The position numbers were made by a program, and so were the translations under genes. Below, one piece after another: positions 25,004 to 33,142 of a DNA stretch of 64,000 nt (the stretch's first letter is position 1; each line of letters starts with the position of its first letter). The notes under the pieces were generated by a model that worked only from the letters and a program-made list of their open reading frames with translations, did no database searches and was not told the origin of the DNA. Location of the stretch: contig JANQLM010000014.1 in NCBI GenBank assembly GCA_028280635.1, positions 62,001 through 126,000 of the forward strand, read 5' to 3'. The DNA is from Halieaceae bacterium. GTDB lineage: Bacteria; Pseudomonadota; Gammaproteobacteria; Pseudomonadales; Halieaceae.

Positions 25004-25019
25004 TGGCACGGTGCCTGCA
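25004..25019 (+). promoter_or_regulatory. Sigma54 promoter of the dehydrogenase-like gene
   Basis: TGGCACGGTGCCTGCA has a full -24 element and the invariant GC of the -12 element (CTGC in place of TTGC). The predicted start near 25030 leaves a 28-base leader. Confidence 0.75.
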
Positions 25020-25057
25020 ACTGTTCTCCCGAACCTGATTGAATGGAGGGAGAACTC

Positions 25058-25978
25058 ATGCAAGACCAGGATTTCACGGCAACATGCGCCGCAACGGGCA
25101 ATATCGCGGTACTGGGCACCGGGCTGGGTGCCCTGGTGGATGCCGTCAGCTTCGCCGGCCAGCCGTTTCACGTGCGTCTGCAGGCGCCCGACGCAGACGC
25201 GGCCAGGGTCCTGCGGCAGGGCGCCAGCACCTTCGATGAACCCGAACTGGCGCAGCAGTTGGCCGCCAGCCAGGCCAGCGGCCGCCTCAATGTGGTTGCC
25301 AGCCGGCTTCATGCCTGCCATGCGGCGGAGGCGGTGCTGCTTTGGCCCGAGGAGACTGAGGCCCATAGCTGCGAGGCACTGGTGCCCCTACTGCAAGAGG
25401 TGGGCGCGAACCTCATCCACCAGGAGTGTTTCCAACTGGTGGTCATTCGCAGCCTGCTGACGCCGGGTAGCATGGAACGACTGGTGCAGCCCATTCTGGA
25501 GCGTATCTCCGGCAAGACCTGTGGTGAAGACTTCGGCCTCTGCTACAGCCCTGAGGTGGTAAGGCCCGGCGTGATGATCGGCGACTTCCGCAACCCGGTA
25601 CGCATGCTGGCAGGAGTCCAGGATGACTGCAGCGCCGATGCTATCGCCAGCCTCTATCGCGGCCGCCGGGGCAGGCTGTGTATCGACAGCTTCAGGACGG
25701 TGGAAACCGCGCGCATGGCAGACCTGCTGTGGCAATCCGCCAAGCTGCGCTTCGCTGAGGAGTTGAGTTCCCTGTGCCGCGAAGCCGGCGCGCCCCGGCG
25801 CGCGGTGATCGACCTCTTCAAGCGGGACAGCAAGCAGAATATCTCAGCTTGCTACCTGGTGCCGCACTGTCCGTCGCCGGAGGTGCTGGACGAACGTATG
25901 AACGCGCTGCTGTCTGACTGGGAGCGGGCCCGCAGCATGCCGTCGCCGCGCTGTGGGATCAACCTGGTATCAGGCTGA
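25058..25978 (+). CDS. Degenerate UDP-glucose/GDP-mannose dehydrogenase-like protein
   Basis: This encodes 306 residues. The N-terminus IAVLGTGLGALVDAVSF is an altered dinucleotide-binding start, and YSPEVVRPGVMIGDFRNP corresponds to the NPEFLREG-like stretch of UDP-glucose and GDP-mannose dehydrogenases. The helix ARMADLLWQSAKLRFAEEL matches the central dimer helix, but an Asp stands about where the catalytic Lys is expected. The GGSCxPKD motif with the catalytic Cys is not recognisable, and the usual C-terminal substrate domain is absent (typical length is over 400). It may be a non-catalytic regulator or a decaying gene, although its own sigma54 promoter and GGAGGG ribosome site look intact. 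The ATG at 25058 is used; an ATG at 25043 overlaps the ribosome site. Confidence 0.65.
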   Translation: MQDQDFTATCAATGNIAVLGTGLGALVDAVSFAGQPFHVRLQAPDADAARVLRQGASTFDEPELAQQLAASQASGRLNVVASRLHACHAAEAVLLWPEETEAHSCEALVPLLQEVGANLIHQECFQLVVIRSLLTPGSMERLVQPILERISGKTCGEDFGLCYSPEVVRPGVMIGDFRNPVRMLAGVQDDCSADAIASLYRGRRGRLCIDSFRTVETARMADLLWQSAKLRFAEELSSLCREAGAPRRAVIDLFKRDSKQNISACYLVPHCPSPEVLDERMNALLSDWERARSMPSPRCGINLVSG

Positions 25979-26656
25979 GGACTCGGCGGTCTTGTCCATA
26001 TCCTTGAGGCCGAGGCCGCCTTTCGGGCGAATGAACAGCGCCTCACAGGTGGCGGTAATCTCGTCACCCTTGCGCATTTCGGCGTGCATCCGGGTCTTGC
26101 GGCCTTCCACGCTTTCCATCCAGGCCTCCAACTTCAGCTCGACATTGAGTGGGGTGGGGCGGTGGTAGCGGGTGGTGAGGCGGCCGGTCATGCCCGGCTG
26201 CTTGCCCATCATCTGGGCCATGCCCAGGAACTGGTCAAAAATCGCCGCGATGAAGCCGCCGTGGATGTGTCCGGGAGGGCCCTCGTAGGCCCAGCCGCAG
26301 GTGACGGTGCCGTGGGCGCGCTCCCCCTCGATCCACATATTCAAGCCCGGTGACAGGGGGTTACTCCAGCCGGCCATGGCATTGAGTTCGTGGTTCACCT
26401 CGCCGCGGGTGCCGTGGTTGCCGTCCGCCTGGAAGGCCATCTGGCCGTAGAGGCGGGGCGCCGCGGCAAACTGGCGGGCCTGCAGTTCCAGGCGCTCGGC
26501 GATGGCGTTCATATCGCGGATGGAGGGTGTGGAGGTGACCAGCACATCGGTCAGGTCGCGAATAGCCTGGGCCAGGCGGCGCTTGGCTTCCCAGTGCTCT
26601 GAAAACGGCGGGGTGATCTCTTCGGATTCGAAGGGATTGAAAACAGTTTCTGTCAT
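25970..26656 (-). CDS. PaaI-type hotdog-fold thioesterase
   Basis: This encodes 228 residues. The C-terminal two thirds are a hotdog thioesterase domain with GPPGHIHGGFIAAIFDQFLG at about residues 127-146, the PaaI-family signature (helix with Gly-Gly and an acidic residue). Substrates are usually acyl-CoA esters, including aromatic ones. The N-terminal 80 residues are helical and of unknown role. It is convergent with the dehydrogenase-like gene and overlaps it by nine bases. The next gene upstream on the same strand begins 31 bases away, so it may be co-transcribed with the membrane protein gene at 26688. Confidence 0.8.
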   Translation of the reverse strand: MTETVFNPFESEEITPPFSEHWEAKRRLAQAIRDLTDVLVTSTPSIRDMNAIAERLELQARQFAAAPRLYGQMAFQADGNHGTRGEVNHELNAMAGWSNPLSPGLNMWIEGERAHGTVTCGWAYEGPPGHIHGGFIAAIFDQFLGMAQMMGKQPGMTGRLTTRYHRPTPLNVELKLEAWMESVEGRKTRMHAEMRKGDEITATCEALFIRPKGGLGLKDMDKTAESSA

Positions 26657-26687
26657 GAAAAGGCGGGGTCCAGCGGAAGGTGAGGAC

Positions 26688-27233
26688 CTAATTATACGCC
26701 CGGTGGCTCACGGACAAGTGCTTCTTGGCGACGGAATTCAGCTTCAGTATGAATGCCTGGTAGTGATTCTTTAGTTCCAGCAACTGTTCCTGGTAATCCC
26801 GCATCTCGCCGCGTGAGTAGGTGAAAATATTCTGGCTCAACCCGTCCATGCGGTTCATCAGCACGTCGCCGCGGACTTTCAGGTTGGGGTCGTACTCCGA
26901 GAGGATGGCCACTTCGGTGCGGATGATTGAGGCGGAGGCCAGCATGATCTTGCGGGTCTCCCGGTCGGGGGGCATGCCCTGGGTGACCACCTCCGATACT
27001 TCGGCCACGTAGCTGGCGAAGTTGTCCTTGATGCGGTTGCCACCGCCGGTCATGAACTGGATTTCAAGACTGAAGGCCGCCTCGCGCTCCATCTGCTCGC
27101 GTTCGGACTCCGTGTAGAAACCCTGGATGCCAAGGAATATGACGGCCGCCACGATGCCGAAAATTCCCATCGCGACCACGTCCTTTACGAACTCCTGCTT
27201 GGCGAGTTCACCCAATGTCGGCATAGCTGACAT
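26688..27233 (-). CDS. Single-pass membrane protein of unknown function
   Basis: This encodes 181 residues. One membrane helix lies at about residues 19-39 (VVAMGIFGIVAAVIFLGIQG) and is followed by a largely helical, charged region to the end, suggesting a coiled-coil domain in the periplasm. I recognise no family and no enzymatic motif. The start is the ATG at 27233; an in-frame ATG three codons later is also possible. Of the 239 bp between this gene and the epoxide hydrolase gene I can say only that no ORF or hairpin there convinces me. Confidence 0.65.
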   Translation of the reverse strand: MSAMPTLGELAKQEFVKDVVAMGIFGIVAAVIFLGIQGFYTESEREQMEREAAFSLEIQFMTGGGNRIKDNFASYVAEVSEVVTQGMPPDRETRKIMLASASIIRTEVAILSEYDPNLKVRGDVLMNRMDGLSQNIFTYSRGEMRDYQEQLLELKNHYQAFILKLNSVAKKHLSVSHRAYN

Positions 27234-27472
27234 CTTCCCCTAATCCAACACGCTACCGCCGTGCGATCTGTTCGCACGGTCGCATATTGTTATTTTGCAG
27301 GCACCGGTCGTTTGATCGCTTGCAGGTTTTTTGTAGTCAAGCGACCTGTCCTGTGCACATTTCCCTGTCCGCTCATTGTTGGTCGGGGAAGCTCGCAGCC
27401 ATGGATACTCTAGGCAATTCACGCCTCTGTAGCAAATCTGAAACTACCCTTTCCGTAGTTGGTCGCCACAGA

Positions 27473-28600
27473 TCAACGCAATTGTGCGAAACAATGGCGC
27501 AATTCCTGGACAAATACCGTCGGTTGCTCAAAGGCCGCAAAGTGCCCACCCTTGTCCAGCGTGTTGAAGTGGATCAGGTTGCTGAAGCGCTTTTCGGCCC
27601 AGCGCCGCGAGCAGCGGAAGATCTCCTTGGGAAAGATTGAGGCGCCCACCGGCAGGTGGATCGGGTCCAGGTTGGGCTTGTTGAAGCTTTCCCAGTAGAG
27701 CCGCGCCGAGGAGGCGCCGCTGTTGGTGACCCAGTACATCATCACATTGTCCAGCAGTTCGTCCTTGCTGAGCACGTTTTCCGGGTGGCCGTCGCAGTCC
27801 ATCCAGCTCCAGAACTTCTCGACGATCCAGCACATTTGCCCCACGGGTGAGTCCGCCAGACCATAGCCCAGGGTCTGGGGCCGGGTACTCTGCTGCTTGG
27901 AGTAGCCGGAGTCCCACTGGCTGTAGTGCTCCATACCCGCCAGCGCCGCCTGTTCAAACTCGGTGAGGTCGGCGAGATCCTCCTCACCGGGCGGGCAGAT
28001 CGGCATATTGATATGGATGCCGGCGCAGTGCTCGGTTTCGCTGATGCCCATGCACTGGGTCACCAGCGCGCCCCAGTCGCCGCCCTGGGCGACGTAGCGG
28101 TCGTAGCCCAGCCGTGCCATCAGTTTGCCCCACAGGACGCCAATGGCCTCGGCGCTGGTGCCGGGGGTGGTGGGCTTGCCGGAGAAGCCGTAGCCGGGCA
28201 GGCAGGGAATCACCAGGTGGAAGGCCTGAGCCGGGTCGTCCGGCTGGGTCAGCGGGTCGATCACCTTGTGAAACTCGACAATGGACCCCGGCCAGCCGTG
28301 GGTCATGATCATCGGTAGCGCGTCCGGGTGAGGGCTCTGCACGTGCAGGAAGAAGATTTCCTGGCCGTCGATCACGGTGGAGCAGGGGTTCCAGTGGTTG
28401 AGCTGCACTTCCCAGCGCTTCCAGTCGTACTGGTATTCCCAGTACTGGGCCAGCTCCTGGGCGTAGGCCAGGGGTATGCCCTGGCTCCAGTCGTCGACCA
28501 CCTCTTTCTCGGGCCAGCGGGCATTGCCGAGTCGCTGTTTCAGGTCGTCGAGTACATCGCCTTCAATATCGATGCTGGCGGGGGAGATGGCGTCGCTCAT
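27473..28600 (-). CDS. Epoxide hydrolase (EHN plus alpha/beta hydrolase fold)
   Basis: This encodes 375 residues. An EHN-type N-terminal domain (about residues 5-110) precedes an alpha/beta hydrolase with the oxyanion motif MTHGWPGSIVEF, the nucleophile elbow QGGDWGALV (Asp) and the C-terminal catalytic His in KGGHFAAFE. The family opens epoxides to diols through an ester intermediate. The start is set at the ATG at 28600, which has GGAGG eight bases upstream; an in-frame start ten codons earlier has no ribosome site. Nearby lipid and redox genes suggest a role in catabolism or detoxification, but the substrate is unknown. Confidence 0.88.
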   Translation of the reverse strand: MSDAISPASIDIEGDVLDDLKQRLGNARWPEKEVVDDWSQGIPLAYAQELAQYWEYQYDWKRWEVQLNHWNPCSTVIDGQEIFFLHVQSPHPDALPMIMTHGWPGSIVEFHKVIDPLTQPDDPAQAFHLVIPCLPGYGFSGKPTTPGTSAEAIGVLWGKLMARLGYDRYVAQGGDWGALVTQCMGISETEHCAGIHINMPICPPGEEDLADLTEFEQAALAGMEHYSQWDSGYSKQQSTRPQTLGYGLADSPVGQMCWIVEKFWSWMDCDGHPENVLSKDELLDNVMMYWVTNSGASSARLYWESFNKPNLDPIHLPVGASIFPKEIFRCSRRWAEKRFSNLIHFNTLDKGGHFAAFEQPTVFVQELRHCFAQLR

Positions 28601-28737
28601 GGGGGTGTCCTCCGTGAAGTACAGCCCCATAGGCTAACACCAAACGGCAACAAGCAAGGGCCCCAGGGAAAGAGGCCAGATGAAGGGCTCTGACACCGCT
28701 TTTGGACCACCCGTTGGGGTGGCGCGACAAGCCCTGA

Positions 28738-30174
28738 TCAGGCGGCTTTGTCGCCCTCGTGCGCGCTGTCCCAGTTGCCGAGAATCTCACGCAGTTGCTC
28801 GCGGGATTCCTCCGACTCGCGGGTGGAATCGGTGAGGTGGGTGGTGCGTGGCTCCCGGTCCAGGAACAGCTTGCCGCTGAGCTGGCCGGCCTCGGTGGCC
28901 ACCGCCAGCCAGTTGATGGTGTCGGCGCCTTCCTCGGGGGTGCGCAGCACCAGCCGCGTGAGCTTGTGGAATTCCGGCAGGGCGCTTTCGACGCCGGGGG
29001 TGTCGGCCCAGCCCGGGTGCATGGCATTCACCACAATGCCTTCGTCAGCCCAGTCTTCCGCCCACTGCTCGGTTTTGATCATTAGCGCGCGCTTGCAGCG
29101 AGCGTAAGCCACCGAGCCGGAATACTTGTCTTCTTCGTTCTGCAGGTCGAGCACTCGCAGCTTCTGGCTGTACATGCCGCCTGAGACCACGTTGATTACG
29201 CGGGCCTCGCCGCGCAGGTCCGCGGCGTGCTGCAGCAGTGGCTTCAGCGCCTCCGTCAGCCGGAAGGGGCCCAGCAGCAGCAGGGCAAAGCTCTGCTCAA
29301 GGCCTTCGCTGGTGACCTGGCGCGGGTTGAACAGGGCCCCGGCGTTGTTGATCAGCACGTCGATGGGCTCCCCTTTTTTGGAGAGGCTGGCGACCACCTT
29401 GTCGACGTCGGCCATCAGGCTGAGATCGGCGATTTCCAGGGCGATTTGTTTGTTGCCGGTGCGGGCCTTCAGCTCCTTCACCAGTGCCTGGCCCTTGTTG
29501 CGGTTGCGCACCACCAGGGTCAGCTTGGCGCCGCGGTAGGCGAGAAACTCGGCGCTGGCCTTGCCAAGGCCAGCAGTGGCGCCGGTCAGTACCACGTGCT
29601 TGTCAGCCATGTAGCGCGACATGGGATTGAACAGTTTTTTGGCGCCGCGCTTGTAGCCGCGCTTGGTGAAGCGCATCAGTGCGGTGGGCACAAAGCGGTC
29701 GGCGCGGGCGTTTTCACCGGATATTTCCGGCGCCGCGTAGTTGTCTTCGAGGGCGGCTTTCATACCCTTTTGCACCGAGGCGTAGCCCATGCGCTTGAGG
29801 CCCGGTTCCATGCTGGCGGCAAACTTTTGCAGCCAGGGCTTCCAGGTGAACACCGCGGTGTAGTCCAGCTCGCAGCCGGTCTTGGTCGGGGTGATAAGAA
29901 TTGTGTCCTCCACTTCGAAGAAGCGGCCGCGGCCAATCAGCACCACCTTGTGGTCCGGCTCGAACTCGACGATTTCGTACTCCAGCGGCAGCTTTCCGAA
30001 GGGGGCCTCGCAGACCACTTTGTAGCGGGTGCCGACGCCCACCGGCGTATCGTCCAGGCGGCCGGTTTCGATGGCGGTGGAATCCCATTCGACGCAGGTG
30101 GCGAAGTCCGCCACATACTGGAATACCTCTCTCGCGGGGCGCTCGATCTGGATGGTTTCGTTGAGCGTGGTCAT
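28738..30174 (-). CDS. SRPBCC domain fused to short-chain dehydrogenase
   Basis: This encodes 478 residues in two parts. Residues about 1-145 form an SRPBCC/START-like ligand-binding domain (TIQIERPAREVFQYVADF, then VEWDSTAIE). Residues about 190-460 form an NAD(P)-dependent SDR with VLTGATAGLGKASA, VLINNAGALFN, the serine region NVVSGGMYS and the catalytic YARCK. A basic linker lies between. SDRs oxidise or reduce hydroxyl/keto groups; the SRPBCC part may present a hydrophobic substrate such as a lipid or sterol. The SDR half resembles the retinol-dehydrogenase-like group. The ATG at 30174 is the only sensible start, as the N-terminus is the family start of the SRPBCC domain. Confidence 0.85.
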   Translation of the reverse strand: MTTLNETIQIERPAREVFQYVADFATCVEWDSTAIETGRLDDTPVGVGTRYKVVCEAPFGKLPLEYEIVEFEPDHKVVLIGRGRFFEVEDTILITPTKTGCELDYTAVFTWKPWLQKFAASMEPGLKRMGYASVQKGMKAALEDNYAAPEISGENARADRFVPTALMRFTKRGYKRGAKKLFNPMSRYMADKHVVLTGATAGLGKASAEFLAYRGAKLTLVVRNRNKGQALVKELKARTGNKQIALEIADLSLMADVDKVVASLSKKGEPIDVLINNAGALFNPRQVTSEGLEQSFALLLLGPFRLTEALKPLLQHAADLRGEARVINVVSGGMYSQKLRVLDLQNEEDKYSGSVAYARCKRALMIKTEQWAEDWADEGIVVNAMHPGWADTPGVESALPEFHKLTRLVLRTPEEGADTINWLAVATEAGQLSGKLFLDREPRTTHLTDSTRESEESREQLREILGNWDSAHEGDKAA

Positions 30175-30271
30175 GTTGCAAAAACCTGCTTAAAAACTAT
30201 GCAGATAGTACGCCGTCCCCAGGGGAATCGATCACTGGTCCCGTGCCCAGGCGGGGGCGTAAAATGTGAAT

Positions 30272-31162
30272 ATGAACATCCTCATAACCGGTGGTACCGG
30301 CTTTATCGGCACGGCCCTGGTGGCCCAGCTACTGTCTCGCGGCGACGCGGTGACCGTCTATACCCGCAACACCAGCCTGTCCGGCGACCAGAGCCTCAGC
30401 TATGTGAACCGGCTGGACGACATCCCGGCCTCCACCGTCTACGACGCCGTCATCAACCTCGCCGGCGAGAGCATCGCCGAGGGGCGCTGGAGCGATGCCC
30501 GCAAGCGGGCGTTGGTGAGCAGCCGGGTGGATACCACGAACGCGCTGTATGCCCTGGCAGGGCGCCTCGCGCGTCCACCGGCCGTATTGGTCAGTGCTTC
30601 GGCGATCGGTTACTACGGCAGCCAGGACGATACACCGCTGGCGGAAGACGCCGCCGCAGTAGCGGGCTTCTCCCACCAGCTTTGTGTTGACTGGGAGGCT
30701 GCCGCCAGGCGTTTCGAAACGCTCGGCACCCGGGTCTGCGTGGTTCGCCTGGGTGTGGTGCTGGGCCCGGGTGGCGGTGCCTTCGAGCAGCTCAGGAAAT
30801 CGGTACAGTTCGGGGTGGCGACCTGGCTGGGCTCGGGTCGGCAGTGGCTGAGCTGGGTGCACCGTGACGATGTGTTACGCGCCATCACCTTCCTGGTGGA
30901 CAACGACGGCGTGGCCGGCGTCTACAATCTCACGGCGCCGGAGCCTGTCACCAACCGCGGCTTCAGCGAGGCGTTGGCGGCCCACAAGCGGGTCCTGGTC
31001 GGCCTGCCGGTCCCCGGCGTTGTGATGCGTCTCGCCCTCGGGGAGATGGCGGATGAACTGCTGCTGAACGGCCAGCGGGTGATACCGCAGCGTCTGGAGC
31101 AAGCGGGCTTCAGCTTTGAGTACGCCCGCGTGGACCAGGCTGTATCGGCGCTTTTGGCTTAG
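30272..31162 (+). CDS. TIGR01777-family NAD-dependent epimerase
   Basis: This encodes 296 residues of the YfcH-like extended SDR family. The cofactor motif ILITGGTGFIGTALVAQL opens the protein, INLAGESIAEGRWSD and SSRVDTTNAL follow, and SASAIGYYGS holds the active-site tyrosine region. The C-terminal DUF1731-like part includes LPVPGVVMRLALGEMADELL. Members are of unknown substrate; some bind NADP and are linked to cell division in other groups. I use the ATG at 30272; a GTG two codons upstream in frame (30266) is equally possible. It is divergent from the SRPBCC-SDR gene. Confidence 0.88.
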   Translation: MNILITGGTGFIGTALVAQLLSRGDAVTVYTRNTSLSGDQSLSYVNRLDDIPASTVYDAVINLAGESIAEGRWSDARKRALVSSRVDTTNALYALAGRLARPPAVLVSASAIGYYGSQDDTPLAEDAAAVAGFSHQLCVDWEAAARRFETLGTRVCVVRLGVVLGPGGGAFEQLRKSVQFGVATWLGSGRQWLSWVHRDDVLRAITFLVDNDGVAGVYNLTAPEPVTNRGFSEALAAHKRVLVGLPVPGVVMRLALGEMADELLLNGQRVIPQRLEQAGFSFEYARVDQAVSALLA

Positions 31163-31192
31163 CGAGTGAGCCAGGAGAAAGTGACAGGTGAA

Positions 31193-32005
31193 TCAGCCCA
31201 CTGAATTGGCGAGCTGATCGAGCACATCGCCGGCATCTTCCTCGATTTTCAGGCTGGCGAGATCGTCGGCGCGGGTCCTGCCACGATTGATGATGGCGAT
31301 AGGCTTGCCCAGTTCCGCCGCCAGGCGGCAAAAGCGGTATCCGGAATACACCTGCAGGGATGAGCCGGCCACCAGCAGCCCGTCGCTGTTGGCGAGCGCC
31401 TCTCTAGTCGCCACCACACGCTCCCGGGGTACGGTGCCACCGAAAAACACCACGTCGGGCATCAGGGTGCCCCCGCAGAGTTTACAGTCGGGCACGGTCA
31501 TGCTGTCCACCACTTCGTCGTCCACTTCGGCGTCGCCGTCCGGTCTAAGGGCCGTGACCGTCAGGCTCCAGGCCGGATTGAGGGCCGACAGACGTTCCTG
31601 CAGGTCGCCGCGATAAGTCCGGTCGCCGCAGTTCAAACAGCGCACCTGGTCGAGGCGGCCGTGCAGGTCGACCACCGCCTGGTGGCCGGCGCGCTGGTGC
31701 AGGCCGTCGACGTTCTGGGTGGCCAGCAGGCCGATGTGGCCGGCCTGTTCCAGCCGCGCCAGCGCGTGGTGGGCGCGGTTGGGCTGCGACTCCGCTACAA
31801 ACGGCCAACCCGCCATGCTGCGGGCCCAGTAACGACGGCGCGCGGCTTCGCTCTCGACAAAATCCTTGTGCTGGATGGGGTCGCTGCGCTTCCACTCGCC
31901 GGCATCGTTGCGATAGGTGGGGATGCCGGAGGCGGCGGAAATACCGGCACCGGTGAGGGCCACCATGTTCGGGTGGTTGTTTAGCAGTGTTTCCAGGTCG
32001 ATCAT
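31193..32005 (-). CDS. NAD-dependent protein deacylase, sirtuin family
   Basis: This encodes 270 residues. The NAD site GAGISAASGIPTYR lies at about residues 19-32. TQNVDGLHQRAG includes the catalytic region, LHGRLDQVRC contains the active-site His, and two Cys pairs (CLNC and CKLC) form the zinc site. The late motif AGSSLQVYSG is the third NAD-contact region. Sirtuins remove acyl groups from lysines while cleaving NAD. The start at 32005 overlaps the stop of the DCC gene by four bases, so the two are translated together. A much longer in-frame extension upstream overlaps the DCC gene and was rejected. Confidence 0.92.
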   Translation of the reverse strand: MIDLETLLNNHPNMVALTGAGISAASGIPTYRNDAGEWKRSDPIQHKDFVESEAARRRYWARSMAGWPFVAESQPNRAHHALARLEQAGHIGLLATQNVDGLHQRAGHQAVVDLHGRLDQVRCLNCGDRTYRGDLQERLSALNPAWSLTVTALRPDGDAEVDDEVVDSMTVPDCKLCGGTLMPDVVFFGGTVPRERVVATREALANSDGLLVAGSSLQVYSGYRFCRLAAELGKPIAIINRGRTRADDLASLKIEEDAGDVLDQLANSVG

Positions 32006-32373
32006 TGTTCTGCGCAGTCTCCACAGCCGTAGAGGCGCTGATATCGCTTGCGCGCCCAGTAACGATAGACCAGGTCGGCCATCTTGCCCACGAGCGGCCA
32101 GCGCAGCACTGTAAACAGCGGGCCCCAGCGGGTGTGAGACCAGGCGGTGACAGTGGCATCCACACCCTTCAGCCAGTCGCCTTCGGCGGTTTTCAGGTGC
32201 AGTGTACTGAGCATTTCCAGCCTTGTCGGCCCGCCCGGGGTATCGGGTACCTGGTGCAGGTCCACCAGCGCCAGCCCGGCGCCGGCAATGCGCGTGAGCA
32301 GGCGCACTTCCCGCATGCACAGCGGGCAGTTGCCGTCGTAAAACAAGGTGTCGTTGTTTTCTGGTACGTTCAT
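32002..32373 (-). CDS. DCC-family thiol-disulfide oxidoreductase-like protein (DUF393)
   Basis: This encodes 123 residues. The N-terminal motif FYDGNCPLCMREV is the DUF393 signature (YDGxCxxC), with Cys16 and Cys19 as the likely redox pair. The later CGDCAEQ is at the C-terminus. Family members are thought to be thioredoxin-like proteins; their partners are unknown. It overlaps the sirtuin gene by four bases and is divergent from the GST gene 63 bases away. Confidence 0.85.
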   Translation of the reverse strand: MNVPENNDTLFYDGNCPLCMREVRLLTRIAGAGLALVDLHQVPDTPGGPTRLEMLSTLHLKTAEGDWLKGVDATVTAWSHTRWGPLFTVLRWPLVGKMADLVYRYWARKRYQRLYGCGDCAEQ

Positions 32374-32436
32374 AAGCGGTGCGCAACTATACTAGGTTCG
32401 CGCTAAATAACCTTACGATTTTTGTGGGAGAAATAC

Positions 32437-33102
32437 ATGATTACGTTGCACGGGTTCGCCTACAGCAACTACTACAACATTGTTAAGCACGTGCTGCTGC
32501 ACAAGGGCCTGGCCTTTGAGGAAGACCTGCAGTACGGCGGTGATGACGCTTACCTGGCCATCAGTCCGGTGGGTAAGGTACCGGCGCTGACCACCGAGGA
32601 CGGCGGCCATATCAGTGAGTCCAGCGTATGCTGCGACTACCTCGAGGATGCCTACCCGGATGCTGTACCCCTGTACCCGTCCGACCCCCTGGCACGGGCC
32701 AAAGTGCGGCAACTGATGAAGGTCTCGGAGCTCTACCTGGAGCTGCCCTGCCGGCGCACGATTCCTTTTACCTTTTCCAACAGCGAAGTGCCGGATAGCC
32801 TGAAGCAGGAAATCCGTACCACCGCGGAGCGCGGTATCAAGGCGATGAATGCCATGTGCCAGTTTGGCCCCTATGTACTGGGCGGTGAGGCCACCATGGC
32901 GGACATCTACTTGCGCTATGTGCTCAAGGTGGTGGGGCTTGGCAGTGAGAAGATCGGCTGGAACATCATTGCCGAAATCGACGGCCTGGCCGACTGGGAG
33001 GCGATGATGGCGGACACTGATATCGCGCGCCGTATCGATGCCGACCAGGAAGCCAACGGTCCGGGCTTTTTTGCTCATATCAAGCAGCGTTTCGGCCTTT
33101 AG
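32437..33102 (+). CDS. Glutathione S-transferase family protein
   Basis: This encodes 221 residues. A thioredoxin-like N-terminal domain (about 1-78) has ITLHGFAYSNYYNIVKHVLL and VGKVPALTTEDGGHISESS, the glutathione gamma-glutamyl contact region. An all-helical C-terminal domain (about 88-215) follows. The family conjugates glutathione to electrophiles or binds it in redox roles; the substrate is unknown. The ATG at 32437 has TGGGAG seven bases upstream. A five-codon longer start was rejected. The glutathione peroxidase nearby fits a shared thiol-stress theme. Confidence 0.88.
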   Translation: MITLHGFAYSNYYNIVKHVLLHKGLAFEEDLQYGGDDAYLAISPVGKVPALTTEDGGHISESSVCCDYLEDAYPDAVPLYPSDPLARAKVRQLMKVSELYLELPCRRTIPFTFSNSEVPDSLKQEIRTTAERGIKAMNAMCQFGPYVLGGEATMADIYLRYVLKVVGLGSEKIGWNIIAEIDGLADWEAMMADTDIARRIDADQEANGPGFFAHIKQRFGL

Positions 33103-33142
33103 GATCTGGTCTTAAGTCCCGGGCTCAGCCGGAAGAGGCTCG

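Noticed and set aside
3455-25978. An exosortase/PEP-CTERM system
   Set aside because: The regulator and glycosyltransferase resemble those of such loci, but no exosortase and no PEP-CTERM tail was found in the window.
29227-30690. Rightward frame of 487 codons opposite the SRPBCC-SDR gene
   Set aside because: The opposite strand encodes two clear domains with all motifs; this frame is composition-driven and has no ribosome site.
31193-32386. A 397-codon sirtuin starting at 32386
   Set aside because: The first 127 codons overlap the DCC-family gene in another frame and have no sirtuin features; the ATG at 32005 gives the normal family start.
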